64,000 bases of DNA from assembly GCA_934047225.1 (NCBI GenBank), contig OW203991.1:5146001-5210000 (forward strand), given 5' to 3'. This document shows positions 33,041 through 44,599 of the stretch, piece after piece. Source of the DNA: Ypsolopha sequella. Lineage: Eukaryota; Arthropoda; Insecta; Lepidoptera; Ypsolophidae. The notes under the pieces were generated by a model that saw only the letters and a list, made by a program, of their open reading frames with translations, did not search any database and was not told the origin of the DNA. The position numbers and the translations under genes were made by a program. Numbering within the stretch: the stretch's first letter is position 1; every line of letters begins with the position of its first letter.

Positions 33041-33654
33041 GTTATGATGGACACTCACCCTAATTTCAGTAAATAATCTATGTCTAATAGTTTTATACAT
33101 ATATCATAAAATAATAATATTGTTAAATACACAAAAAATAATAATGGTTAGGTTTATTTAAATTTAATAAAATAGTACACTTGAATATAATAAAAAATAT
33201 AGGAATAAAGTTTATTTAAATTTAATAAAATAGTACAGTTGAATAAAATAAAAAATATAGGAATAAATAATTGTATAAATACAGGTAAGTATATGCCTAA
33301 CTCCGCCCATTCGATTAGTCTTGCTAAGAAGAAGGGCAAGAAACTTAGCCAGATCATGTCTTTTTTTGTCATACTTTGTGTTACAAACAAATGTATCATC
33401 ATTCTTATACAATGTAATGTTATCATTCTTATACAGGCGCAGAGTAAGAACTGCCGTGGTGTATTGTGATGTGTAGTTGACTGTACGTTAATGAGTCATT
33501 GGTAGAGTTACCAGACGACAGGAATTTTACTGACATATCAGGAATTTTGGCCGCCTATCAGGAAATCGGGATTTTTTCAGGGATTATTGTAAGAATTAAT
33601 AATTATTTATTGAGTTACATATATTTTGTAATAAAAAAATTTAAGCTGCTTCCG

Positions 33655-33840
33655 CGTTTATATAAAAAAATTGCAAAAATATACGAAAGGTGTCCTGGGA
33701 CACCCGATTGGAACGAAGTTCCTTTCGCCGCACGTCTTATGAAGTCTTTTCTGCAGTATATGCTTGTAAACAAGACACGTTTTCAAAGAAAAATGAATAA
33801 CTTCTATTTAAATTTAAATGTCTACTTTTGTCACTAAGGT
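33655..33840. repeat. repeat V, copy 1
   Basis: GGTGTCCTGGGACACCCGAT, TGGAACGAAGTTCCTTTCG. The second copy at 47065-47240 reads GGTGTCGCGGGACACTCGGT, CGGAACGAAATTTCTTTCG. Confidence 0.5.
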
Positions 33841-34439
33841 ATCTTTGTCATACCTAGAGAATAGTTGTATCTTTTTAAATTAGCTTTTAACTCGTTACCT
33901 CCATTATAAATCATATTATTTTGTTGTATCGTAGACTCCAGGACCAAGACAAACCAAAAATGGTTTCATGGTACTGAATAATGTTAAAATATTGTAATTG
34001 TAACTGAAAATAAATTAATAAAATAAATAAATAAATAGTCGAAAAAAAAACACAATCACACGGTGGTGTGACGGTCGAAGTCTTACACGTTTTTCGGCCT
34101 ACTTCTCATTCGCAGTTATAAGGGGGGCTTATCCCAATTTTGTCTGTTTTCTGATTCATTTTAAACCATGAAATTGTGATATTTTGTATTTGAAAAGAAT
34201 ACATATCTTAGATACATTTATTCTGCAGATTTTTTTGCGGTTCAAAACGTGATACGTTATACATGCTCGATCGAAAAAAAAACCGAATCTTGGTCGATTT
34301 TTCACGTTTTTTTCGTTTTATATATAATCAACATTTCCAAATCGTAAGAAAATTACAAGAAATTAAAGAAAATGTAATTTAGTAAGTTCTTTAGCGGATA
34401 GTTTTCTTAAATTTTTTGAGTGAAAAACGTGTTTTTTAA

Positions 34440-34605
34440 GAGCGCGCGATGTTTCGGTTGTCGTAACAGCCACGGCTTAGAGCGCGCTATTTTAAACTAT
34501 AATAAAAGAGCATAGAGTTCAGTTCTACTTGATGCAAAATGAGGTGCTCAATGTCAGGGATAACGGGCCCCTAATTTACTGTATTATCAGGTATTTTGTC
34601 AGGTG
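34440..34605. repeat. repeat N, copy 1
   Basis: TTTCGGTTGTCGTAACAGCC, ACGGCTTAGAGCGCGCTAT, TCAGTTCTACTTGATGCAAA, TGAGGTGCTCAATGTCAGGG. Confidence 0.65.
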
Positions 34606-34924
34606 TCTACATTACTGGATCTGGTAACCCTGGTAATTGGTGAGATACTATTGTTAATTAAAACAATAGTGAACCATTTCCGCATAGCTGAAGTCAGCTG
34701 AACCGCGATTTGTATCGGTTTATAGAAATTGGACGTCGCCTTTTGTGGGCACTCGTAGGTGTGACGGATGAATACGGATTGTTGGAATACTGTTCGTTAT
34801 TGTTTACTTTACAAATCGATGAAAGTACTGACCCATTTTCGTGTTTCTCTATTATTTAGGTGTATATTTTGATCTCCTTATTATTTCCCAATTAGAATTG
34901 CACCTTCCTTATGTTCTTTTGTTC

Positions 34925-35056
34925 GTCTTTCTATTTGCTTCAAAAGGTTGCCTGGAAGATATTGCTACGAGCAATAAGTGCCGCCTTTGTGGCATGTTTC
35001 TTTTGTACATCTTTTTTATTGGTGTAAATGTTCAAAAAGTGTTATAATAAATAAAT
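34925..35056 (+). mobile_element. LINE/SINE 3'-end copy, same family as 9905-10017
   Basis: GGTTGCCTGGAAGATATTGC, then AGCAATAAGTGCCGCC, then an AT-rich stretch and TGTTATAATAAATAAATG. This repeats the order and spacing of the 3' UTR at 9913-10017. Confidence 0.65.
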
Positions 35057-35229
35057 GAATTTTTATATTTTACGTAGCAGGCAAATAGTAAAATTCGGCT
35101 TTTTACAGACGGCGTCGTCAGTTTCTAAACGCTGTTTTGCAATTTGCCGAATTGGCAGACGCATTTCAAACATGATTATTGCAAAACGGCTCACCTCAAT
35201 AACTATTTTTGATCGGGATAGCAGACCAG

Positions 35230-35390
35230 CGGGTCTACCGCGTAATTCTGATTTTCATCAACATCAACTTGAGATTGAAATTTGACGTGCGTGCAAAAGA
35301 GATGGCATGTAAGGCGGGCGTCGTCGCACGCACGTCAAATTTCAATCTCAAGTTGATGTTAATGAAAATCAGAATTACGTGGTGGACCCG
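35230..35390. mobile_element. MITE family W, copy 2, with readable target site
   Basis: CGGGTCTACCGCGTAATTCT ... AGAATTACGTGGTGGACCCG, flanked on both sides by CAG (35227-35229, 35391-35393). A related repeat at 37780-37850 shows the unoccupied sequence GACCAGTTTCAG with a single CAG. Confidence 0.85.
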
Positions 35391-36099
35391 CAGTTTCAGC
35401 AGATTCAGACTGCCTTCTTCTGGGCGAGTAAAGATGCTCACGCGACGACGTTGCGCCTCACACTATTACAAATATTTTCCTGCTAGAATAAAAATCGCAT
35501 TTCAAATATTTTATTGCAAGAATAAAAAATAAACAAGATAATAAAAATTAGATGAATGACTTACATAAATAATTACAATCGTAAGTAAACAATGCTTATC
35601 GAGGTCATGGATCCACGTGCGTTTTACCAATAAAACTTGACAACTGTAACCTCTACTACAAGGTGATAAAGATCAAATGATGTAAATGTAAATAAGTAGT
35701 AAAATCTTAAACAAATTAACGTTACTACCGCAGATTTTGTTTTAGTGGTGATTCAGTTAGTTTATTGCCAGTTTACATTGTTTAAGGCGAATGGAAACGC
35801 CAACTGCAATTTGGACCTGTCTTTAAAGGCCTACTCCTCCCACACGGGTGGTCCAAAAACTTTTATAAAAATATATGATAGGCATTATAGAGTCAAAAAT
35901 AAATTATAAGTTTTATAAACTGTTTTTCCATTGTAAGTTTTGACAAAAAAAAATCGAAAGTCATCGAAAGTTTCACATGATTAACACAAGAATTCTCTTA
36001 CTCCTTCCAAACGCCTAAAGCGATTTTAATTATTATTTCACCAAATTATAGGAAATTTGTAGATCTAAAAAATTTAAGTTCAAATTTTTTTTTCCGTTC

Positions 36100-36255
36100 A
36101 TGGCGTCCATGTGAAAAGTATTATTTTCTCCTATTTTGCGCTAGCCGGAAACGCAGTGGTTGTCGTAACAGCCACTTTTCAAGGCACGCTGAAATGAACA
36201 TTATTTCAATGTCGTTTCCGTTGATATTTGTACCGACACTTATCGAGTTGCTTAT
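36100..36255. repeat. repeat M, copy 1
   Basis: AAAGTATTATTTTCTCCTAT, AATGTCGTTTCCGTTGATAT; inverted copy at 42415-42580 (TTGACGGAAACGACATTGAA, GAGAAAATAATACTTTTCAT). Confidence 0.6.
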
Positions 36256-36404
36256 TTAGCGTGGTCATACGCCTTAACAACTGAGTAAAGGTGTTCTATT
36301 CAATTTACTTTGAGTCGAGTTCTGTTTGTAATTGTATACGAGAATGTTCTTAACACCCTTAACGCCATGAGTATCCATTTGGATATGTCGTGAGCAGATC
36401 GTAA

Positions 36405-36555
36405 AGTATGAAATATCATAAATCTTTCACCAAAAATCAAAAATAGGTGCGATGACGAGCGAAGCGAGAAGGAACGTTTGAGGTTCACATGTAAATATAT
36501 TTGGGGAGCCGAGCGAAGTGGAGCGAAGCGAGGCGACCTTCCTAGTTTTAACAGA
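36405..36555. repeat. repeat F, copy
   Basis: ATCATAAATCTTTCACCAAA, GACGAGCGAAGCGAGAAGG, ATATTTGGGGAGCCGAGCG, GGAGCGAAGCGAGGCGACC. Confidence 0.55.
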
Positions 36556-37559
36556 AACATGATATGCCTAGGCAGATCATGATATACCCAATTCAACGAT
36601 GCGCCGACGACAGATGCACAGCGTTAAAACCTCTTGTATCCAAATTAATATATACAGAATTATTGCTTTTTCATCACACCTATTCGAAAAACGATAATTG
36701 GCTTTAGAGGATAGCGGGAGCCAAAGTCAGTTTTATTCCCATGGGAGTTTGCGCTTTCTCTCTTCTGATTGGTCCACATTCGCGCTTCTGATAGATTAGC
36801 GTCATTTAACCAAAGAGGTCTAACGCATAACTTATTAAGAAGTTACTGGCCGGTTAAGTTATGGCGGCAATGCGCGCTAAAAAAAAAACTTTGTGTATTC
36901 TTATGTCTTTGCATTTCTTTTTTCTCAGACATTTTTTCACGCTAGCCTATGCTAAGTTATTGCAAATAATATTAAAAACAGTGATATAAATAGTAGTGAT
37001 AGTTAACACATAGTAACACATTCCTCAAAACATAGTAACTGATGCAACAATTATTACCACAAAATACAAGGTACTCATAGCTTTTTCTGTTTCTCATCAA
37101 GATGAAAAATAGGGCGCATTACTCGGGGCAAAGATATTTTGTTCTCGGGCGGTGATACGTCGCTCAGGATTCTAAATCCCTCGCTGCGCTCGCCATTTTT
37201 TACTATAGAATCCTTCACTTCGCTCTGAATTGAAAATAACGCCTTCGACGTACAAAATATTACTTGGGCCCCTTGTAACACAAATAACTATTTGCCGCTG
37301 TGTACCGTAAATAGCACGCGATTCTATACATTTTGTATCCGAGAATAAAAGCCGTCGCCCTTACAACTTTTTTGGTGTATTTGATAAGGGTATCTTGAGA
37401 AGATCTAATGAAAAGTTAATTTCTTATGACAAAATAAACTCTTGTAAAAAATTACTGGCGCTGAAGTTGTAAAATTTTAATATGTTCGGCACTGCCCGCA
37501 CACAGGTCGGGCTTTGCCAGTTTTATGGCCACTGAATAACATCCCTTACTGTATTTGTT

Positions 37560-37995
37560 AATATTTTTCAATGCAAGTGCTCGTAAAGGCCCACTTTTTA
37601 TGCATCAAAACCGAACAGAAAGTCGCTTATTTTGCCATAGGACTTTTTTTTTTATTTATTTACAATGGTTGGCTAACCTAACCTGCAGCCTTTCCTGTGT
37701 ACCATAAATGTTATACTTTTTTTTTCACTGTTTAACGGCTCTGGATACAGTCCTTTTGAGCCAAGATTATATTTGATTTATATAAAAACGGCTCACCTCA
37801 ATACGTGTTATGATCAGGAAAGCCGACCAGTTTCAGCAGATTTAGACTGCCTTCATGATTATATTTGTTTTATTTCCTCACACTATGCATTGAAAAACGT
37901 AGTATGATACACGGGCGTAAGAGCAATAAATTACTCGGTTACGTTTACGTAATTTATTCCTTTTCGCCCTTGTAGCATAAACTACTATTACAGTG
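37560..37995. repeat. interspersed repeat T, copy 2, with insertion
   Basis: Matches 1046-1400 from TTTTTCAATGCAAGTGCTCG to TTGTAGCATAAACTACTATT. About 75 bp (AAAACGGCTCACCTCAATAC ... GACTGCCTTCATGA) are inserted near 37785-37857. The insert itself resembles 35185-35410 without the MITE. Confidence 0.7.
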
Positions 37996-38214
37996 AAATT
38001 TAATATTATAATTTTTGGTTGTGTTCTTATAGCTCCAACAAAGATAACAGTTTTCTTTGTTCATCTCTTGTCAATAAATATAATCAAATCAGGTTAAAAA
38101 TAGACGTTCGTATTTATTTACGATTACGATGCCTCTATCTTGCGTGCATTGTCGTTATAACAAACTTAAGGCGATATGCGAAAACAATACGGGTGTTTCT
38201 TCTCTGTGTATTTC

Positions 38215-38585
38215 AATACACGGAAAATTTTAATAAATTTCTGGTATATGCATTTTGACTATATAAGCTAGGGTTTTGAAATTGGAAAACATGTTTGGAT
38301 AAATTTTCCTCGATAGAAATAATTGTTGAAATGAGGTCTTCAAACACACTTTTTCTCCTCGTTTGACGAATAGGAACCATATACAGAACTCAAACATATT
38401 TTATTAGGGTGTGTTTCAACAATATCTAGAGATTTGATATTTGATATTTTGCTAGCTATTTTAGTTTTTTTAATAAAAATATAAAACCAACTTTTTTCCC
38501 TTTTGCCCTGAATCCGCCCCTCTCGCACTGCGCGATTTTTTGCTTGGAGTGACAGTGACAAAAATAAAATTCGCATAGCCTCTTA
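38215..38585. repeat. repeat S, copy 2
   Basis: Same blocks as 28106-28520, highly similar. An inverted 5' part is at 57985-58180, next to the minisatellite. Confidence 0.75.
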
Positions 38586-38699
38586 ACACATAAACTTGAC
38601 AAATTCTTCAACTTCCATAAACATACATAAACTCCCGAGGGGGTGTCACTCTTGAAACACCTAAAACACCTGCTTTTCATCGAAATTATGTACCAATAT

Positions 38700-39290
38700 T
38701 ATTTCTTACGTCCCATTGGTGAGCGGTGAGCCCTAGCTATCGCCTAGCTATACAAATATTTGATTTATTAAGAAGATGGCATACCCTAACAACTTTTTTC
38801 ATTACCCGTCCAGCACAATAAGTCTAATGGCAAAGACTTTATTTGCTTTGCATAGAGGCGATTATATGTTGGCTCTTTGGTCTCTTTTTCTTGGACGCGT
38901 AATACTAGTGATCACGCAACGAAACAACAAATTGGTGTTTTTTTAGCTAATAATGAACTATTTTGTAGAGAAAAACATATTGAATTTAGGTGATATACCT
39001 TCATATTTCTATTACCTATTTTATGACAAAAAAATTAAGTTGATCTCTTAACTGCGTCCTTGAAGCGAACGTTTGAAAACAAAAAAAAAGAGGGTGCAAA
39101 ACATTTTTTTTTTGACAAAAGTATAAATCTTAGTACATTGTTAATACGTAAGATCCCTAGAGAACAGATTAATAAACCAAATATATTTTTTTCAGTACAG
39201 AGAGAGTCCGAATTTCTTCAAACGAATCCTAGATAGCCTGGAGTTGGTCATGCTCTAGGCTCAGGTACAGTCTTAAGATAATCTCGACTC
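38700..39290. repeat. repeat J, copy 1
   Basis: TTGATCTCTTAACTGCGTCC, AACGTTTGAAAACAAAAAAA, AGAGGGTGCAAAACA, AATTTCTTCAAACGAATCCT. Inverted at 53440-53930 and repeated at 55813-56130 and 56584-56901. Confidence 0.7.
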
Positions 39291-39625
39291 CCCGAGTCAG
39301 TCTGTAGGTAGTAAAGTTATTTACGATTTGGTATTATGTAGAGTTATTTACTCTGTAACGTTATGTAGAGTTATCCGAGTAGCGGTTATCAATTTACATA
39401 TTGCATATCTCATTCTCTATCTTTTGCATTTAATTACGTCTGATGTTGCTTATTGTTGATACAACTGTGAACAAATTCACACGGAAATATGCTGTTTGCT
39501 TCTGATTTCTTGGGAAGATATCGTATTCTTTGTTTAGGATTTTTTCGTTGCGGATATCTTCCTGGATTCATTGCGTAACGTGTTTTAGGGCACGTTGCTA
39601 CTCACATTTGCGTGTTATGTACCTA

Positions 39626-39660
39626 ACTAGCTTCTGCCCACGGCTTCGCCTGCGTGGCCT
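39626..39660 (-). mobile_element. Helitron 3' end fragment
   Basis: CTAGCTTCTGCCCACGGCTT then CGCCTGCGTGG; the reverse complement is the usual 3' end CCACGC...CTAG. Only this end is recognised. Confidence 0.45.
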
Positions 39661-39705
39661 ACAGGAAACAAATTACATTTTTTCCAGAAACAAACATTAA
39701 GTCTA

Positions 39706-39991
39706 CAGTCGACAAGATTCCCGCCTGTCCAGTTTCAAAACCTTGTTGCTTGCATGTGGCGATCTCAGTTAGCACCGCCTTTTATTTTGTTGACCAATGA
39801 AAGATTATGAGAGACACTTTTTATGGCGTTTTCGGGTCCATCAGCCTTCATTAGTCAAAGTTTATGGTTGAGCGTGAATTACTATTGGCAGACAAAAACT
39901 GGCAAGGCGGGGCGGGGCTAGCGAAAGATGCCGCGAACCACTGCACACAAACCTAGCTCTTAGGGTGGACAGGCGGGTATCTTGTCGACTG
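39706..39991. mobile_element. mariner-like MITE, CAGTCGACAAGAT ends
   Basis: Between TA dinucleotides (39704-39705, 39992-39993): CAGTCGACAAGATTCCCGCC TGTCCA ... TGGACA GGCGGGTATCTTGTCGACTG. TA flanks fit Tc1/mariner. Confidence 0.8.
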
Positions 39992-40085
39992 TACATTGAC
40001 ACCTTTATAATTTGAATTTCGAAAATCCTGTCTAAGCAAGCATTTGTGTCATATAAGGAACATGTGGAAGAAGTGAAAGTTTTGA

Positions 40086-40250
40086 ATTTGTGGATATATT
40101 AATAATTTGCAATATTCCGCTAAACACTCGTACCATGCTATTCAAAATGCAGACTCAAACACCGCCCGCCCTCCCGCATAAAACATGCACAAGCAAAGCA
40201 CTCTTGTAGCGTGTATTTCATGAACTACACAGAAAAACATAAAACAAGCA
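40086..40250. repeat. repeat L, copy 1
   Basis: GTGGATATATTAATAATTTG, ATGCTATTCAAAATGCAGAC, CCGCCCGCCCTCCCGCATAA, AACATGCACAAGCAAAGCAC; about 95% alike to 41799-41965. Confidence 0.75.
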
Positions 40251-41177
40251 AAAAACTTATCGACACGTCTTTCGCCTCTAAACGAGGCATCCTCGGGATG
40301 TGTTGTCCGCCCGACCGCTCGACAGCTAAATAATTTTAAAATAAAATAAATAATTTTTGCTGTCGTTCGACAAATTCATGATGGACTCCGCAAAGTAACG
40401 CCTTTTTCAATAAATTTTAGTGAAAGTTTTGTCAAGATCGTAGCAGATAGAGGTCTGTTGTCTGCATACAGGCATGCGTAAATTATTTGATAACATAAAC
40501 AACTATAATATATGCAGACTAATTTATATTCAGCAATCCCAACCCATGTCCGTGTGGGTTCTGTCCCACCCGTTATTGATTCCAAGCCATCCCATCCTTC
40601 ATCCCGGTCAAAATATATTTCCTTCGCCGAAGGGTGTCATGTCATCTACCAATGAATCACCCAACTTCGCCAGTGACCCATCATCAATCAACAACAAAAA
40701 TACAAGATACGAGGGCTATTCTCAAAACTGGGGTACTAGCATGAACTTGGTATCGACTCGACATCGATTCGATAAATAAAAATGTAACTCTTATTTCATT
40801 GCAATAAGGGTTATCGTTTAGAATTTATCGATTCTAACTGTCAAATTTATCTAATCGACGCGTACGTGCTCGCATAGCTGTTACGAAATCGATCGAATTC
40901 AGTCTTTAGAAATAGAAGGAAAAGAAATAGAAAAATGTGTTTTTGCCACACAACAAATAAACAATAAAATCACGAAATATTTAGTAAACTTCATAGGTAT
41001 GCGACAAAGAAAAATAAATATATTTATTTTCAAAACGTATAAACAATAATTACAAAATATTTAGACAACTAAATAGGTATGCGACAAAATGGGATAAACT
41101 TGGTAATTGTTGAAAGTTGCAAGCAACTTGACAGCACTGGTTTTAGTTTGCCACACCTCATACGTAAAATTATCGAC

Positions 41178-41262
41178 ATAAAGCCGATTTTGAAGGCTTT
41201 AATTTTAGTTCGACCGCTGTTAAAACTAAATTTTCTTCATTCCAAAATAGTCTCTAATTGTT
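41178..41262. mobile_element. MITE family P, half copy
   Basis: AAGCCGATTTTGAAGGCTTT, AATTTTAGTTCGACCGCTGT, AAACTAAATTTTCTTCAT; ends where a LINE 3' fragment begins. Confidence 0.55.
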
Positions 41263-41269
41263 AGGGACT

Positions 41270-41345
41270 TCCAGAAAGGTTGTCTGGAAGAGATGGCTTT
41301 TATTGATAAGACCGCCAATTGTACCAATGACAATATCGTAAATTT
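41270..41345 (+). mobile_element. short LINE 3'-end fragment, same family
   Basis: GGTTGTCTGGAAGAGATGGC followed by ATTGATAAGACCGCC and TTGTACCAATG; a truncated copy of the same 3' UTR block. Confidence 0.5.
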
Positions 41346-41640
41346 AAAAAATAACTACATTTATGGAATGCGAACTTCGGAATACATCAAAATATTTAAA
41401 TGATTTTCCAAATGAAGTCGTAAATTACATAGAAGTTAAGCCAGTAAAGAGAAGAGCAATACTAAAGAAATATTTTTAAGTTATAATAGTGATAAGTTAT
41501 AATAATAAGTTATAAATTGTTAGATAAGAATGATCTCATGGATCATGGATAAACCCTGTGGGGTTTTTGTGATCCATTTAATACTTACTAATAATGTGTA
41601 CTATTTTGTTGTGAATAAATAAACTAAAAAAAAAATTTTA
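41340..41640 (+). mobile_element. probable retrotransposon 3' end with A-rich tail
   Basis: A short plus frame near 41390-41480 reads LNDFPNEVVNYIEVKPVKRR and on to AILKKYF then stop. It resembles the final residues of non-LTR proteins. About 150 bp later come GAATAAATAAAC and an A-run (41625-41635). Identification rests on layout and is tentative. Confidence 0.35.
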
Positions 41641-41679
41641 ACTAATTTGGCCACCAGAAAAAATGTAAATATTAAATCA

Positions 41680-42027
41680 ATGGTGTTTGCATATCCTTTT
41701 TAGTTTTTTTCATTCATTATCACCATTCTTAGCCCGCATCAAACACTGTTGGATTTCATTTTATTTTATAATTTAAATATTTTTGCTTTTTTCTCATGAA
41801 TTTGTGGATATATTAATAATTTGCAATACTCCGCTAAACACTCTTACCATGCTATTCAAAATGCAGACTCCAGCACCGCCCGCCCTCCCGCATAAAACAT
41901 GCACAAGTAAAGCATTCTTGTAACGTGTATTTCATGAAATACACAGAAAAGAAATACCTGTATTTTTTTCGCATTAAAATACGGGTGTTTCTTTTCTGTG
42001 TATTTCGCCTAAAAATACGCCACTGCA
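41680..42027. repeat. element Q partial copy interrupted by repeat L
   Basis: TTTTTAGTTTTTTTCATTCA, TTTTGCTTTTTTCTCATGAA and AAAAATACGCCACTG match 7975-8115. The block 41799-41965 within it is an insertion also found at 40086-40250. Confidence 0.5.
41799..41965. repeat. repeat L, copy 2
   Basis: Same sequence as 40086-40250; ends with GTGTATTTCATGAAATACAC, a perfect short palindrome disrupted in copy 1. Confidence 0.75.
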
Positions 42028-42414
42028 AACCGTATCAACATGTAATGTAAAGTCGTCTGCATTTCAAGGTTCAAATAAGAGCATTGGCTAGGTTCAAATT
42101 GGGGCGACAATACTATCAAAATTCTTTCACTGTATCAACAGAATCGGGATGACTAGCTTCGAATGTTGTCAGACATCTGTGACTAATCGTCTTGGCATGC
42201 CAGTCGGTGGTGAGGTGGCATTTTATTGGCCCTGGTTTCCACTTGACTAAGAGGTTCTCTTATTGGTTGAAAAGAAAACCTTTTAGCTTGGTTTGAAGTG
42301 AATAATTGTGTTGGACAAATGTTGTATCTCTGGATAGAATGATTAATGCCTCGTCTTTTTTCTTTCTCCCACTTTCTTCACCATGACGTCATCGACGCTT
42401 TTAAGGCGATTACC

Positions 42415-42580
42415 GTCGCCAAATTAGCAGCTCGACGTATTTTGTCGGTACGAATATTGACGGAAACGACATTGAAATAACGTTAATATCAGCGCGTAAT
42501 TACATAGTGGCTGTTACGACGCTCGCTGCGTCCTTGATAGGACGAAATAGGAGAAAATAATACTTTTCATATGGACGTGA
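42415..42580. repeat. repeat M, copy 2 (inverted)
   Basis: See 36100-36255; a GTGGCTGTTACGAC core is shared, and a shorter TTCGGTTGTCGTAACAGCCAC core also occurs at 34450 and 57448. Confidence 0.6.
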
Positions 42581-43562
42581 TTGTTCAACTGGATAATCCT
42601 ATGTTCTGTTTATAGCTATCAAGTTAATCTATTACTCAAAGCATAAATGAGTTAAATTGAACAAGCCACATAGCAGCAGTAGGGAATTCAAGCCAAAAAA
42701 CAACAACCAGTTGAAATTTTTTAGTGTTACGAAAACGAAATATGTTGCATACGTTTTGTTAGAGTTGATAATTCATGTATATTTTTTTCAATATTTTAGG
42801 TTCGGCCATAAACGAGGAGTAGGCTTTAGAAAGTACCCAGTTGGTGATATTAAGCGCGTTAAAACGTAAACTGTAAACTCATCTACATCTATGTACTATA
42901 CCATACACCATAGCTGAAGCATCGCTGGAACTTAAATTTTCAGCTACCTATCAAGTACAAGTTTGAAACAAAATAGTGCATAATTAAAATTCTATTTACC
43001 TGGTCTGCATAACACAGCATCCATTAAACATTCGACGCTAAGCTCTGGGGACATATCACCATTACGTGGTATCATGTGTGGGCGTAATGTTTACCTACTA
43101 TCCTACTGCCATGGATAGACCACGGAGTCAATGCAATGTAACCTCTATGCCGACGCTTTAAAGTCCATGAAGCTGTTGGGCTTCCATGCATTAGTAATGC
43201 CGCGCCACCTTACGGGCTACCTCTCAATTTAAGGCTGTTTATTATGATTCACTTTTGACAGAACGGAATTCGGTTGTTTTTTTTTTAGTATACGGAGCTA
43301 TTTTTTTTATCAAGCTTAACTATTTTGGTAGAAGAGTGCTCGGGACTTCGTGCGCATGGAATTTTAGATTGAATTACAAAGCTTCTTTGTGTAGAACGGA
43401 CAACGTTCAAGGCGGAATGATTGGAGACATGAATAAAGTTATGTTATGTTATTATAACATAAGCTCACTAGTCGCTCCATGTCCGGAAGGAGTATTCATT
43501 GAAAAGAGCTAGTAGTAGCCTAATGTTTTCTTGTTGGGATCTTATCTATTCGATTTTTAAAT

Positions 43563-43834
43563 AGTTCGATCGAAAAAGATTCAATCTTTTTTTAGGCAAT
43601 TGTGTCGATTCGGCGTAACTCGACTTAGTTAGTTCGATCGAAAAAGATTCAATCTTTTTTCAGGCAATTGTGTCGATTCGGCGTAACTCGACTTAGTTAG
43701 TTCGATCGAAAAAGATTCAATCTTTTTTCAGGCAATTGTGTCGATTCGGCGTAACTCGACTTAGTTAGTTCGATCGAAAAAGATTCAATCTTTTTTTAGG
43801 CAATTGTGTCGATTCGGCGTAACTCGACTTAAGG
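43563..43834. repeat. four tandem 68-bp units
   Basis: Units begin at 43563, 43631, 43699 and 43767 with AGTTCGATCGAAAAAGATTC. Each holds AAAAAGATTCAATCTTTTT (a small hairpin) and GTGTCGATTCGGCGTAACTC. Units differ at one base only (T or C before AGGCAATTG). Confidence 0.95.
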
Positions 43835-44205
43835 TTAAACGTCAGAGCGCAAAGTGCATAACTTAACTTTATTTTTCTTGTTTAGAAGCTAAAACTTGAA
43901 AAACCTTTTGGTATATGGCAATCGACCCCAATAGTTCAGTATTAGTGAGGTTTATAAAGCACTAGCGACCCGCCTCGGCTTCGTACGGGCATGTATTATA
44001 GGTACATATAAACCTTCCTTTTGAATCACTCTTATTAAAAAAAAAACGCTACAAAATCCGTTGCGTAGATTTAAAGATCTAAGCATACATAGGGACAGAC
44101 AGACAGCGGGAAGCGACTTTGTTTTATACTATGTAGTGATGAGTTTGATATTTAATGCATGATCGTATCCAAACAAAGTTAAAACAGCATTTTTAAAAAG
44201 AACAT
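43832..44205. mobile_element. foldback family K, copy 2, truncated, Helitron inserted
   Basis: AAGGTTAAACGTCAGAGCGC ... GTTCAGTATTAGTGAGGTTT matches copy 1. After the inserted Helitron the sequence resumes GAGTTTGATATTT and AAACAAAGTTAAAACAGC; the right arm beyond the centre is missing. Confidence 0.7.
43962..44139 (-). mobile_element. short non-autonomous Helitron inside foldback K copy 2
   Basis: On the minus strand it reads TC...CTAG between host A and T. On the plus strand the order is host A (43961), CTAGCGACCCGCCTCGGCTT ... TACTATGTAGTGA, host T (44140). The empty site is readable in foldback copy 1 (14160-14175). 178 bp. Confidence 0.8.
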
Positions 44206-44273
44206 GACTATCTTGGTTTAGTGACTTGTTTTACAATAAGGTTCAAATCGGAGGTTCAACTAACGTATGTTCA

Positions 44274-44537
44274 GAAAAAAACCGGCCAAGTGCGAGTCGG
44301 ACTTGCGCACGAAGGGTTCCGTACAATTATCTATAAAAACGGCAAAAAAAACATGTCTGTTGTATGGGAGCCCCCTTAAATATTTTTAGTATTAGCGGCA
44401 ACAGAAGTACATCATCTGTGAAAATTTCAACTGTCTATCACGGTTCATGAGATACAGCCTGGTGACAGACGGACGGACAGCGAAATCTTAGTAATAGGGT
44501 CCCGTTGGTTTCCCTTTGGGTACGGAACCCTAAAAAC
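44274..44537. repeat. lepidopteran GGGTTCCG...CGGAACCC element
   Basis: AACCGGCCAAGTGCGAGTCG, GGGTTCCGTAC, ... GACAGACGGACGGACAGCG, ... GGGTACGGAACCCTAAAAAC; short inverted ends GGGTTCCGTA/TACGGAACCC. A fragment of the 3' half is at 46330-46420. Confidence 0.7.
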
Positions 44538-44599
44538 AACACAAATTCAATACAAGAAGGGCCAATAACTTAAAAACAATATCACCACGAACTAATTAT

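Larger units (their letters stand above)
31615..33380. repeat. repeat X, copy 2, split by a LINE and a MITE
   Basis: The pieces 31615-31686, 32845-32872 and 33062-33380 follow the order of copy 1. The gaps are filled by the non-LTR element (31687-32845) and the MITE at 32874-33040. Confidence 0.6.

Noticed and set aside
33154..33469. Overlapping short ORFs on both strands
   Set aside because: They lie in repeat X, whose other copy at 28.9 kb is broken in the same frames.
43563..43834. CRISPR-like array
   Set aside because: Units are head-to-tail with no variable spacers and the genome is eukaryotic; a simple tandem repeat.
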